Below, one piece after another: positions 1 through 7,845 of a stretch of 64,000 bases of DNA. Numbering within the stretch: the stretch's first letter is position 1; each line of letters opens with the position of its first letter. The notes beneath the pieces were generated by a model, which saw only the letters and a program-made list of their open reading frames with translations, made no database searches and had not been told where the DNA came from. Position numbers and translations under genes: made by a program. The DNA lies in NCBI RefSeq assembly GCF_009827435.1, contig NZ_WTYM01000032.1:24545-88544 (forward strand). Direction: 5' to 3'. Origin of the DNA: Croceibacterium salegens (GTDB lineage Bacteria; Pseudomonadota; Alphaproteobacteria; Sphingomonadales; Sphingomonadaceae).

Positions 1-503
1 TCGGGGCGCTGCTCGGCACGCTGTTCCTGTTCGCCATGCTGGCCGGGATCACCGTTGGTGGCATTTTCGTGACCTGGATGGGCAAACGCTACAAGGACGC
101 AAACATCCGCGCGACGGCGATCATCTTCGTGTGCACCACAACCGTGACGATCGTCACCCCGCTGATGCCAACGGCCGAACTGGCGATCGGCATGATGGCG
201 CTGGGTACGTTCTTCGGCCTCGCCGGTGCGCCGGCGCAGAACGCGGCCATCCAGCGCATCGCGCCCAACGCCATGCGAGGGCAGGTGAGCGCCTTTTACC
301 TGTTCATGTTCACTTTCTTCGGCGCGCTCGGCAGCTGGGTAATCGGCGCGGTCAGCACCTACATCGTCGGCGACGAACAGCAGCTGTGGAAGGCGCTGCT
401 GATTACCGGCGTCGCCTTCCTGCCCCTTGCCACCTTCCTGATGTGGCGCGGCATCCGTCCCTATCGCGAGGAAGTGGAACGACTTGAGGCAGTGGGCCTC
501 TAG
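1..503 (+). CDS. MFS transporter, C-terminal part (5' end outside window)
   Basis: The reading frame is already open at the first base and ends in TAG at 503, so only about 166 C-terminal codons are present. The protein is strongly hydrophobic with roughly four membrane-spanning stretches, a GTFFGLAGAPAQNAA-type helix, and a cytoplasmic-loop motif (QRIAPNAMRGQV) that is usual in the second half of major facilitator permeases. The charged tail (RPYREEVERLEA) looks like a normal C-terminus. It precedes an aromatic-catabolism-like cluster on the same strand, so uptake of an aromatic acid is a reasonable inference. The substrate cannot be read from this fragment. Confidence 0.75.
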   Translation, partial: GALLGTLFLFAMLAGITVGGIFVTWMGKRYKDANIRATAIIFVCTTTVTIVTPLMPTAELAIGMMALGTFFGLAGAPAQNAAIQRIAPNAMRGQVSAFYLFMFTFFGALGSWVIGAVSTYIVGDEQQLWKALLITGVAFLPLATFLMWRGIRPYREEVERLEAVGL

Positions 504-584
504 AAGTCCTCCGATGCCCCGTTGACTCGACTCCGCGAACCGCCGAAAAAGTAAGCAACACATACAAAATCTGGAGAGAGTCGA

Positions 585-1343
585 ATGTCTGAAACGAGCG
601 TGGAATCGCTTGCCAACAAGGTTGCCGAACTCGAGCGACGCCTGACCAGGCGCGAGGACGAGATCGACGTTCGCAACCTGCAGTACCTATACGGCTACCT
701 GATCGACAAATGCATGTACGACCAGGTCGTCGATCTCTTCACCGACGATGCCGAAGTGCGCTTCTTCGGCGGCGTGTGGAAGGGCAAGGAAGGCGTTCGC
801 CGCCTCTACGTCGACCGCTTCCGCAAGCGCTTCACGCACAACACCAATGGACCGATCGACGGCTTCCTGCTCGACCACCCGCAGTTGCAGACCATCGTCA
901 CCATCTGCGACGACGGGCGCACCGCCAAGCTGCGCGGCCGCAGCACGATGCAGGCCGGGCGGCACAAGGATTTCGAAGGCGACGCGCCGCACCTCAAGAA
1001 GCGCCAATGGTGGGAAGGCGGCCTCTACGAGAACACCTACAAGAAGGGCGACGACGGCAAGTGGCGCATCCATGTGCTCAACTACTTCCCGCACTGGCAC
1101 GCCAATTTCGAGGACGGCTGGGCCAACACCGACCCCGAGTTCACCCCCTTCATCCGCGAGACCTATCCGACCGACCCGGCCGGGCCCGACGAACTGATCG
1201 ACGAGCACTGGCTCTGGCCGATCCACAAGCTGCTGCCTTTCCACATGAAGCACCCGATCACGGGTGAGGAAATGGTCGCGGAGCGCTGGGAAGGCGACGC
1301 CAAGAGAGACGCGGAACGGGCTGCCAAGAAGGCGGCGGAGTAA
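585..1343 (+). CDS. NTF2/SnoaL-like domain protein
   Basis: A 252-residue protein. It has a short N-terminal coiled segment (about residues 5-30, ESLANKVAELERRL) followed by an NTF2-like fold of the SnoaL type: the helix NLQYLYGYLIDK, then LFTDDAEVRF and the GxWxGKEGVRRLY loop. The tail is charged and Lys/Ala-rich. GGAGAG lies about 8 bases before the ATG. In sphingomonads this superfamily includes cofactor-free lyases and isomerases acting on lignin-derived dimers, for example diarylpropane lyase LdpA. That is a family-level possibility only, because I could not verify catalytic residues. It leads a co-oriented run with an aldehyde dehydrogenase and a LigW-like decarboxylase, which supports a catabolic rather than structural role. 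Confidence 0.7.
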   Translation: MSETSVESLANKVAELERRLTRREDEIDVRNLQYLYGYLIDKCMYDQVVDLFTDDAEVRFFGGVWKGKEGVRRLYVDRFRKRFTHNTNGPIDGFLLDHPQLQTIVTICDDGRTAKLRGRSTMQAGRHKDFEGDAPHLKKRQWWEGGLYENTYKKGDDGKWRIHVLNYFPHWHANFEDGWANTDPEFTPFIRETYPTDPAGPDELIDEHWLWPIHKLLPFHMKHPITGEEMVAERWEGDAKRDAERAAKKAAE

Positions 1344-1344
1344 G

Positions 1345-1427
1345 CGTCGTCCCAGCGGAAGCTGGGACTGGTTTCTATCCAGTGAAGCGCAAGAGGCGCG
1401 CGATCCCAGCTTCCGCTGGGATGACGG
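1345..1427 (+). repeat. Dispersed palindromic repeat, family A
   Basis: Two inverted arms of the type GTCCCAGCGGAAGCTGGGAC ... ATCCCAGCTTCCGCTGGGATGAC enclose about 35 bases. Each arm is itself a hairpin, and the arms are also inverted copies of one another. This is the form of a REP/BIME-like dispersed element common in sphingomonad genomes. It fills the gap between the SnoaL-like gene and the aldehyde dehydrogenase gene. Its right end (GGAG) sits about 9 bases before the next ATG, so the element may provide the ribosome binding site. Confidence 0.7.
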
Positions 1428-1436
1428 AGTATCAGA

Positions 1437-2867
1437 ATGACCGACTACCCCTCCCTCCACATGATCATCAACGGCGAGAAGGTTTCCGGCGGTGGCCGGC
1501 GCACCTTCGACGTGATCAACCCGGTGACCGGCGAGCCGATCGGCGCGCTGCCGCTGGCCAGCGCCGAGGACCTCGACCGCGCGCTCGAAGTGGCGGCCGA
1601 AGGCTTCCGCATCTGGCGCCGCTCGACCCCGCAGGAGCGCGCCGCGGTGCTCAGCGGCGCGGCACGGCTGATGCTCGAACGTGCCGACGACATGGCGCGC
1701 ATCGCGACAATGGAGCAGGGCAAGCCCTTCGCCGAGGCGAAGATCGAGCTGATGATGAACGTCGGCCTGTTCAACTTCTACGCCGGCGAGGCGAGCCGCC
1801 TCTATGGCCGCGAACTGGTCCGACCGCTCGGCCAGCGCTCGACCGTGCGGTGGGAGCCCGTTGGCCCCGTCGCCGCCTTCGCGCCGTGGAACTTCCCGCT
1901 CGGCAACCCTAGCCGCAAGCTTGGTGCGCCGATCGCCGCGGGCTGCTCGGTTATCCTCAAGGCGGCCGAGGAAACCCCCGCCAGCGCGCTCGGCGTGCTG
2001 CAGTGCCTGCTCGATGCCGGCTTGCCACCTCAGGTCGCGCAGGCGGTGTTCGGCGTGCCCGACGAGGTCAGCCGCCACCTGCTCGGCAGCAAGGTCATCC
2101 GCAAGCTCAGCTTCACCGGTTCGACCGTGGTCGGCAAGCACCTGATGAAGCTCGCCGCCGACAACATGCTGCGCACCACGATGGAGCTCGGCGGGCATGG
2201 CCCGGTGCTGGTGTTCGACGATGTCGACGTGGACACGGTCCTCGATACCGCGGTCATGGGCAAGTACCGCAACTGCGGCCAGGTCTGCGTCAGCCCGACC
2301 CGCTTTATCGTGCAGGAAGGCGTCTTCGAGAAGTTCCGCGACGGCTTCGCCGCACGCGCCAGGTCGGTCAACGTCGGCGACGGCCTCAAGGACGGCACGC
2401 AGATGGGCCCGATGGCCAACGCCCGCCGCCCCGAGGCAATGGACCGCCTGATCGGCAACGCCCGCGACAAGGGCGCCAGCGTCGACACCGGTGGCAAGCG
2501 CTTCGGCAACCAGGGCTACTTCTACGAGCCGACCGTGCTCAGCCAGATCCCGCTCGACGCCGACATCATGACCGAGGAGCCCTTCGGCCCGGTCGCGCTG
2601 ATCAACCCCTATGGCAGCGAAGAGGACATGATCGCCGAGGCCAACCGCGTCGATTACGGGCTCGCCGGCTATGCCTGGACCAACGACGTCAAGCGCCAGC
2701 GGCGCCTCGCCGACGCCATCGAGACCGGCATGGTCGGCATCAACAGCCACATGATCGGCGGGGCGGACAGCCCGTTCGGCGGCGTGAAGTGGTCGGGCCA
2801 CGGCAGCGAGGATGGCCCCGAAGGCGTTCGCGCCTGCATGGTGCTCAAGGCGTTGCACGAAGGATGA
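1437..2867 (+). CDS. NAD(P)-dependent aldehyde dehydrogenase
   Basis: A 476-residue ALDH superfamily enzyme oxidising an aldehyde to its carboxylate. Visible landmarks are PWNFPLGNPSRKL (cofactor-binding loop), FTGSTVVGK, the general base in MELGGHGP (Glu250) and the nucleophile in NCGQVC (Cys284). The 34-residue spacing between them is that of classical ALDHs. Length and C-terminal PFGGVKWSGHGSE are normal. The closest general type is the succinate-semialdehyde / aromatic aldehyde dehydrogenase group, and the true substrate is unknown. The stop overlaps the ATG of the following decarboxylase gene (ATGA), indicating translational coupling, so the acid it makes could be the substrate of the LigW-like enzyme. 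This last step is inference. Confidence 0.93.
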   Translation: MTDYPSLHMIINGEKVSGGGRRTFDVINPVTGEPIGALPLASAEDLDRALEVAAEGFRIWRRSTPQERAAVLSGAARLMLERADDMARIATMEQGKPFAEAKIELMMNVGLFNFYAGEASRLYGRELVRPLGQRSTVRWEPVGPVAAFAPWNFPLGNPSRKLGAPIAAGCSVILKAAEETPASALGVLQCLLDAGLPPQVAQAVFGVPDEVSRHLLGSKVIRKLSFTGSTVVGKHLMKLAADNMLRTTMELGGHGPVLVFDDVDVDTVLDTAVMGKYRNCGQVCVSPTRFIVQEGVFEKFRDGFAARARSVNVGDGLKDGTQMGPMANARRPEAMDRLIGNARDKGASVDTGGKRFGNQGYFYEPTVLSQIPLDADIMTEEPFGPVALINPYGSEEDMIAEANRVDYGLAGYAWTNDVKRQRRLADAIETGMVGINSHMIGGADSPFGGVKWSGHGSEDGPEGVRACMVLKALHEG

Positions 2868-3919
2868 CCCACGAACTCAAGACCGGCGGCGATCGCGGCT
2901 ACCTGCGCATCGCCACCGAGGAAGCCTTCGCCACCCAGGAGCAGCTCGATGCGATCATGCGGCTGGTCCGCGAGGGCCGCGCCGACGAGGGCACGGTCAG
3001 CCTGTGGGGCTTCTACGGCACGAGCGCGAGCGAGCGCACGACCTTCATCCGCGAACGCCTGCTCGATCTCGGCGAGCTGCGGCTGCAGGCGATGGACGAT
3101 GCCGGGATCGACAAGGCAGTGCTCGCCCTGACCAGCCCCGGCACGCAGTCGATGCACGACCCGGAAGAAGCCCGGCGCATCGCCCGCAACGCGAACGACC
3201 GGCTCAAGGACGCCTGCGAGAAGCACCCCGACCGCTTCTACGGCATGATCGCCATCGCCCCGCTCGATCCCGAATGGTCTGCCGAAGAACTGCGGCGCGG
3301 CAAGGAGGAGCTCGGCTTCCACGGGGTGCAGGTGAACAGCCACACCCACGGGCACTACCTCGACGAAGAGCAGTTCGACCCGATCCTGCGCGCCTGCGCC
3401 GATCTCGACCTGCCGCTCTACATCCACCCGCAGGGCCCGCCCGACGGGATGATCGGCACGATGGTCGAGGCGGGGCTCGATGGTGCCGTGTTCGGCTTCG
3501 GCGTCGAGACCGCGTTCCACGGGCTGCGCATGCTGACCACCGGCGTGTTCGACCGCTACCCGGGTCTGCAGATGATGCTCGGCCACGGCTGCGAGGCGAT
3601 CCCCTACTGGATCTACCGTCACGACTACATGCACCGCGCCGGCGTGCGCTCGAACCGCTATCCGCGGCTCAAGCCCTTGCAGCACGACCTGTTCCACTAC
3701 CTGCGCAACAATGTGCTCGCCACAAACAGCGGCATGGCCTTCGAGCCGGCGATCAAGCTGATGATCGAGGTGATGGGCGAGGACCGCGTCATGTACGCGA
3801 TGGACTATCCCTACCAATACCTGCCCGACGAGGTGCGCTGGATGGACGACATGGACATTTCGGCCGAACAGAAGAAGAAGTTCTTCCAGACAAACGCGGA
3901 GCGCTGGTTCAAGCTCTAG
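2864..3919 (+). CDS. LigW-like amidohydrolase-family decarboxylase (5-carboxyvanillate decarboxylase type)
   Basis: A 351-residue metal-dependent decarboxylase of the amidohydrolase-2 (ACMSD-like) family. Counting from the ATG at 2864, Glu19 (IATEEAF), Arg58 (ASER), His188 (YIHP), His241 (LGHG) and Asp314 (YAMDYPYQY) fall exactly where I recall the metal ligands and catalytic arginine of sphingomonad LigW. LigW removes the 5-carboxyl of 5-carboxyvanillate to give vanillate. The end, FFQTNAERWFKL, also resembles LigW. The start overlaps the aldehyde dehydrogenase stop by four bases. Other possible substrates are gamma-resorcylate or a related o-carboxyphenol. No ligXYZ genes lie nearby, so the source of the carboxyphenol would differ from the biphenyl route or be encoded elsewhere. 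Confidence 0.88.
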   Translation: MTHELKTGGDRGYLRIATEEAFATQEQLDAIMRLVREGRADEGTVSLWGFYGTSASERTTFIRERLLDLGELRLQAMDDAGIDKAVLALTSPGTQSMHDPEEARRIARNANDRLKDACEKHPDRFYGMIAIAPLDPEWSAEELRRGKEELGFHGVQVNSHTHGHYLDEEQFDPILRACADLDLPLYIHPQGPPDGMIGTMVEAGLDGAVFGFGVETAFHGLRMLTTGVFDRYPGLQMMLGHGCEAIPYWIYRHDYMHRAGVRSNRYPRLKPLQHDLFHYLRNNVLATNSGMAFEPAIKLMIEVMGEDRVMYAMDYPYQYLPDEVRWMDDMDISAEQKKKFFQTNAERWFKL

Positions 3920-3947
3920 GTTCGAAGACTTTTTGGGAGAGAGGGAA

Positions 3948-5579
3948 ATGGCAACTACGGCTGAGGCGGGAACGCCGACGCAGGCCGCGAAGGTCAGCCG
4001 CGCCGGCTGGTACGCGCTCGCGCTGGTATCGTCGGCGCAGGGGCTGAGCCTGCTCGACCGGCAGATCCTGTCGATCCTCGCGCCCTCGATCCGCGCCGAT
4101 CTCGGCATCGGCGATGCCGAGCTTGGGCTGCTCTACGGCACGGTCTTCGCGCTGTTCTATGCGTTGTTCTCGCTGCCGCTCGGCCGTCTGGTCGACGGCT
4201 GGATCCGCACCCGGCTGCTGGCGATCTGCATCCTCGGCTGGTCGGTCTTTGCCGGGCTTTCGGCCTTCGCCAAGGGCTTCACCCTGCTCGCCATCTCGCG
4301 CCTTGGCGTGGGCATCGGCGAAGGCGCGGCGCAGCCCGGCGCCAACTCGATCATCTTCGACACCTTCCCGCGCAGCCGCCGGGGCACTGCGATGGCCGCG
4401 ATGGGCGTGACGACCGCGCTCGGCCTCGGCCTGTCGATGGCGCTCGGCGGGTTTGCGGCGCAGTGGTGGGACGCGCGCGTCGCCGCGGGCGGCGCTTCGT
4501 TCGGCTTTTCCGGCTGGCAGTTCGCCTTCCTCATCGCCGCATCGCCCGGAATCCTGCTCGCCGCGCTGCTCTGGCGTATGAAGGAGCCCGAGCGCGGTGC
4601 GATCGACGGCGTGACCTCGCCGCCCGACCCGCATCCGTTCAAGGCCAGTGCCGCAGTGCTCGGTTCGGTCACCCCGCTGGCCAACTGGTTCTACCTCTGG
4701 CGGCGCGACGCGGGCGCGCGGCAGTGGACGATCAACCTCGTAGGCCTCGCCGTCATCCTGGTGTTCTGCTGGATCATGACCGGCGTCACGCAGTCCTTCA
4801 GCCCGCGCCCTCCGCTCCAGGTGCTCGGCCTTTCGATCGACCCGCACGTGCTGCAGTGGTTCGTCGTCGGCTTCGGGATGTTCGTGATCCTCAACCTGTT
4901 CCAGGCGCTCAAGCTGACCGACAGGCCGACCTACGCCGTGGTGCTGAGCCCCTCGCTGATCCTGCTGATGGTCGTCGGCGGGCTGCAGACCTCGATCAAC
5001 TACGGCGTGATGGGCTTCACCCCCAGCTTCCTGATCCGCGAATACGGAATGGACCAGGCGACGACCGGCCTGCAGTTCGGCCTGCTCGCCGCCGCGCTCG
5101 GCTTCTGCGGGCCGGTGGTGGCGGGTCCGCTGAGCGACTTCCTCACCGGCAAGCTCGGCGCCCGCGGACGGGTGTGGCTCACCCTCGCCTCGCTCGGCAT
5201 TTCGCCGTTCTTCGGCATCTGGACCTACAGCGCACCCGATCCGATGAGCTTCTATGTCCGCTTCTCCGCCTACAGCCTGATCCTCACGCTGTGGCTGCCG
5301 CCGATCTATTCGCTCTACTACGACCTCGTGCTGCCGCGCATGCGCGGGATCACCAGCAGCACTTACATCATCATCTCGACCCTGCTCGGGCTCGGCATGG
5401 GGCCGTACTTCGTCGGCATCGTGTCCGACCGCAACGGTGGCGACCTCGGGCAGGCGATCATCTCGATCAACGTCGTCGGCCCATTCATCGCAGTGATCCT
5501 GATCTACGTCCTGACCCGCATCCAGCGTGACGAGGACTCGGTCCTCCCCCGCGCCCGCGCCGCCGGAGAACCCGTCTGA
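3948..5579 (+). CDS. MFS transporter (spinster-like)
   Basis: A 543-residue permease with about 12 membrane segments and a large central loop (about residues 205-260). The first half carries LDRQILSILAPSIRADL, GTVFALFYALFSLPLGRLVDGW and SRLGVGIGEGAAQPGA, the pattern of the spinster-like MFS group often found beside sphingomonad catabolic genes. ATG 3948 is chosen over an in-frame upstream TTG at 3933 because GAGAGAGGG lies just before it. It follows the decarboxylase gene by 28 bases in the same direction and is probably co-transcribed. It likely imports the aromatic substrate or exports an intermediate; specificity is unknown. Confidence 0.9.
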   Translation: MATTAEAGTPTQAAKVSRAGWYALALVSSAQGLSLLDRQILSILAPSIRADLGIGDAELGLLYGTVFALFYALFSLPLGRLVDGWIRTRLLAICILGWSVFAGLSAFAKGFTLLAISRLGVGIGEGAAQPGANSIIFDTFPRSRRGTAMAAMGVTTALGLGLSMALGGFAAQWWDARVAAGGASFGFSGWQFAFLIAASPGILLAALLWRMKEPERGAIDGVTSPPDPHPFKASAAVLGSVTPLANWFYLWRRDAGARQWTINLVGLAVILVFCWIMTGVTQSFSPRPPLQVLGLSIDPHVLQWFVVGFGMFVILNLFQALKLTDRPTYAVVLSPSLILLMVVGGLQTSINYGVMGFTPSFLIREYGMDQATTGLQFGLLAAALGFCGPVVAGPLSDFLTGKLGARGRVWLTLASLGISPFFGIWTYSAPDPMSFYVRFSAYSLILTLWLPPIYSLYYDLVLPRMRGITSSTYIIISTLLGLGMGPYFVGIVSDRNGGDLGQAIISINVVGPFIAVILIYVLTRIQRDEDSVLPRARAAGEPV

Positions 5580-5589
5580 TGCCTCGTTT

Positions 5590-5676
5590 CGTCATTGCGA
5601 GCATCGCGAAGCAATCCAGTGCGTTGCGCGATACCGCCCTGGATTGCCGCGTCGGCTTCGCCTCCTCGCAATGACG
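5590..5676 (+). repeat. Dispersed palindromic repeat, family B (copy 1)
   Basis: An imperfect palindrome of about 87 bases beginning CGTCATTGCGAG and ending CTCGCAATGACG, with inner arms GCAATCCAG / CTGGATTGC. A second copy with the same outer and inner arms lies at 23254-23346. It occupies the gap between the MFS gene and the ThDP-enzyme gene, ending about 20 bases before the next start codon. Confidence 0.75.
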
Positions 5677-5695
5677 AGAAGAAAGGTCTGAATTC

Positions 5696-7234
5696 ATGCC
5701 CACCGTCCGCGATGCCGCCTTTGCCGTGTTCGAGCATTTCGGGGTCGACCGGCTGTTCGGCAATCCCGGCAGCACCGAGCTGCCGATGCTCAAGGGCCTC
5801 CCCTTCCCCTACGTCATGGGGCTCAACGAGGCGGTGGTCGTGGGCATGGCCGACGGTTTCGCCCGCTCGGCGCGCAAGCCGGCGCTGGTCAACCTGCACA
5901 GCGCGGCGGGCACCGGGCATTCGCTCGGCAACCTGTTCACCGCGTGGAAGAACAATGCGCCGGTGGTCGTCACCGCCGGGCAGCAGGCGCGCTCGATCCT
6001 GCCCTTCGACCCGTTCCTCTATGCCGAGCGGCCGACCGAATTCCCCCGGCCCTACGTCAAGTACTCGGTCGAACCTGCCCGCGCCGAGGACGTGCCGCAG
6101 GCGCTGATCCGCGCCTTCGTCACCGCGCTGACGCCGCCGATGGGGCCGGTCTTCATCTCGATCCCGGTCGATGACTGGGACCGCGAATGCGAAATGTCCG
6201 CCTTGCCCGAACTGACCTTGGATGCGGTGCCTTCGGCCACGGGCATCGAACGCATCTCGGCGATCATCGACGGCTGCGAGAAGCCCGCGCTGGTGCTCGG
6301 CACCGGCGTCGCCAATTCGCAAGGCTGGACCCATGCGATCCGCCTTGCCGAACGCTGCGGTGCGAGCGTGTGGACCGCACCCTACAACGCACGCGAGACC
6401 TTCCCCGAGGACCACCCGCAGTTCGCCGGGTTCCTGCCCGCCTGGCGCGACCAGATCCGCGTCCTGCTCGATCCGTTCGACGCGATCCTCGTCGTCGGCG
6501 CGCCGGTCTTCACCTATCACGTCGAGGGCCAGGGCCCGCACTGGCCCGAGCACGCCAAGCTCATGGCGCTGTCCGACGATCCGCAGCACCTTGCCGCCAT
6601 GCCTGGCGGCGGGGGTGTCCTCGGCGACGTCGGGGACGGGCTGGCGCAGCTCGCCGAGCGGGTCAACGCGCGCAAGTTCACCGGCAAGCAGCACCAGCTC
6701 AAGAAGCCAGCCAGGGAAATGACCGCCGCCTACGTGCTCAGCCGCGTCGCCAAATTGCGGCCGGAAGAGGCTATCATTGTCGAGGAAGCCCCGACCGCGC
6801 GCGGCCCGGAGCACGACGTGCTGCCGATCACCCGCGAGGGCGGGTTTTATTCCTGCGCCAGCGGGGGCCTCGGCTACTCGCTCCCCGGCAGCATTGGCGT
6901 CGCACTCGGCCAGGAGGACAAGGTCCTCGCCGTCCTCGGCGACGGGGCAGCGATGTACACCATCCAGGGCCTGTTCGCGGCGAAGGAGGAAGCGGCCAAC
7001 GTCAGCTTCCTCATCATGAACAACCGCGCCTACGCCGCGTTGACCGGCTTTTCCGGCGAATTCGGGATGAACCACGTGCCGGGCTGCGACCTGACCGGGC
7101 TCGATTTCGTCAAGATCGCCGAGGGCCACGGGGTCCCAGCCAAGCGAGTTGAAACGGTCGAGGAACTGGACTCGGCCCTCAAATGGAGCTTCGATGCGAG
7201 CGGTCCCACACTGCTCGACATACGGATTTCCTGA
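5696..7234 (+). CDS. ThDP-dependent benzoylformate decarboxylase-like enzyme
   Basis: A 512-residue thiamine-diphosphate enzyme that aligns along its whole length with benzoylformate decarboxylase (BFD) from memory. It has FGNPGSTELP (Ser26), the cofactor-activating Glu45, NLHSAAGTGH (His68), APVFTYH (His275) and the C-terminal Mg-ThDP motif GDG...MNN. Ser26, His68 and His275 correspond to the BFD active-site residues Ser26, His70 and His281. BFD decarboxylates arylglyoxylates to aryl aldehydes. The family also contains acetolactate synthase and other 2-oxoacid decarboxylases, so the exact substrate is inferred. Its product class suits the aldehyde dehydrogenase at 1437-2867. The stop shares one base with the next start codon. 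Confidence 0.87.
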   Translation: MPTVRDAAFAVFEHFGVDRLFGNPGSTELPMLKGLPFPYVMGLNEAVVVGMADGFARSARKPALVNLHSAAGTGHSLGNLFTAWKNNAPVVVTAGQQARSILPFDPFLYAERPTEFPRPYVKYSVEPARAEDVPQALIRAFVTALTPPMGPVFISIPVDDWDRECEMSALPELTLDAVPSATGIERISAIIDGCEKPALVLGTGVANSQGWTHAIRLAERCGASVWTAPYNARETFPEDHPQFAGFLPAWRDQIRVLLDPFDAILVVGAPVFTYHVEGQGPHWPEHAKLMALSDDPQHLAAMPGGGGVLGDVGDGLAQLAERVNARKFTGKQHQLKKPAREMTAAYVLSRVAKLRPEEAIIVEEAPTARGPEHDVLPITREGGFYSCASGGLGYSLPGSIGVALGQEDKVLAVLGDGAAMYTIQGLFAAKEEAANVSFLIMNNRAYAALTGFSGEFGMNHVPGCDLTGLDFVKIAEGHGVPAKRVETVEELDSALKWSFDASGPTLLDIRIS

Positions 7235-7830
7235 TGATCGATTTCTGGTTCGCGATCGGCAGCACCTACACGTACCTCTCAGTCATGCGGATCGACGAAC
7301 TCGCCGCGGGCGTGGAAGTGCGCTGGCGGCCGTTCGACATCCGCCACGTCCTGATCGCGCACGACAACATCCCCTATGCCGGGAAGGTAGAAAAGTCGGC
7401 CTACATGTGGCGCGACCTGCAGCGCTGGTCCGATGCCTACGGCCTCTCTCCCCGCTTTCCGGCACCCTACCCGCTCGCCGATTCCCCGCAGGCCAATCGC
7501 ATCGCCGCACTTGCGGCCGAGGAAGGCTGGGTTGAACCCTATGTACGGGCCACCTACCGGCGCTGGTTCGAAGACGGACAGTGCGCCGGTGAGGAGCCGA
7601 ACCTCTCGGCCAGCATCGCCGAGGCCGGACAGGACCCTGCGCGGGTACTTGCAGAGGCCAATTCGCCTGATGGCCATGCCCGCCTGCTGGCGGTGACCAA
7701 AAGGGCCATGGCCCTCGGCGTCTTCGGAGCCCCCACTTTCGCTGTTGGAGGCGAACTGTTCTGGGGCAACGACCGGCTCGAGGACGCAATTGCCTGGGCC
7801 AAGTCGGGCGGGCTGGCCAGTCGCGGCTAG
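7234..7830 (+). CDS. 2-hydroxychromene-2-carboxylate isomerase-like (kappa GST/DsbA fold)
   Basis: A 198-residue protein of the DsbA/GST-kappa superfamily. The N-terminus FWFAIGSTYTYL contains the serine (Ser10) that replaces the thioredoxin cysteines in glutathione-dependent 2-hydroxychromene-2-carboxylate isomerases, and GVFGAPTFAVGGELFWGNDR near residues 165-185 is the cis-Pro/substrate segment. In naphthalene-type pathways such enzymes interconvert ring-fission products. ATG 7234 is used because it overlaps the previous TGA; an in-frame upstream ATG at 7183 would lie deep within the decarboxylase gene. The fold assignment is firm, but the chromene substrate is not proven. The gene ends the plus-strand run. 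Confidence 0.8.
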   Translation: MIDFWFAIGSTYTYLSVMRIDELAAGVEVRWRPFDIRHVLIAHDNIPYAGKVEKSAYMWRDLQRWSDAYGLSPRFPAPYPLADSPQANRIAALAAEEGWVEPYVRATYRRWFEDGQCAGEEPNLSASIAEAGQDPARVLAEANSPDGHARLLAVTKRAMALGVFGAPTFAVGGELFWGNDRLEDAIAWAKSGGLASRG

Positions 7831-7845
7831 GACGCGGCCCGCGCC

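Noticed and set aside
687..2858. 723-codon antisense frame over the SnoaL-like and ALDH genes
   Set aside because: It is a GC-rich shadow: its translation is Leu/Arg/Ala/Val-rich without domains, and two well-supported genes occupy the other strand.
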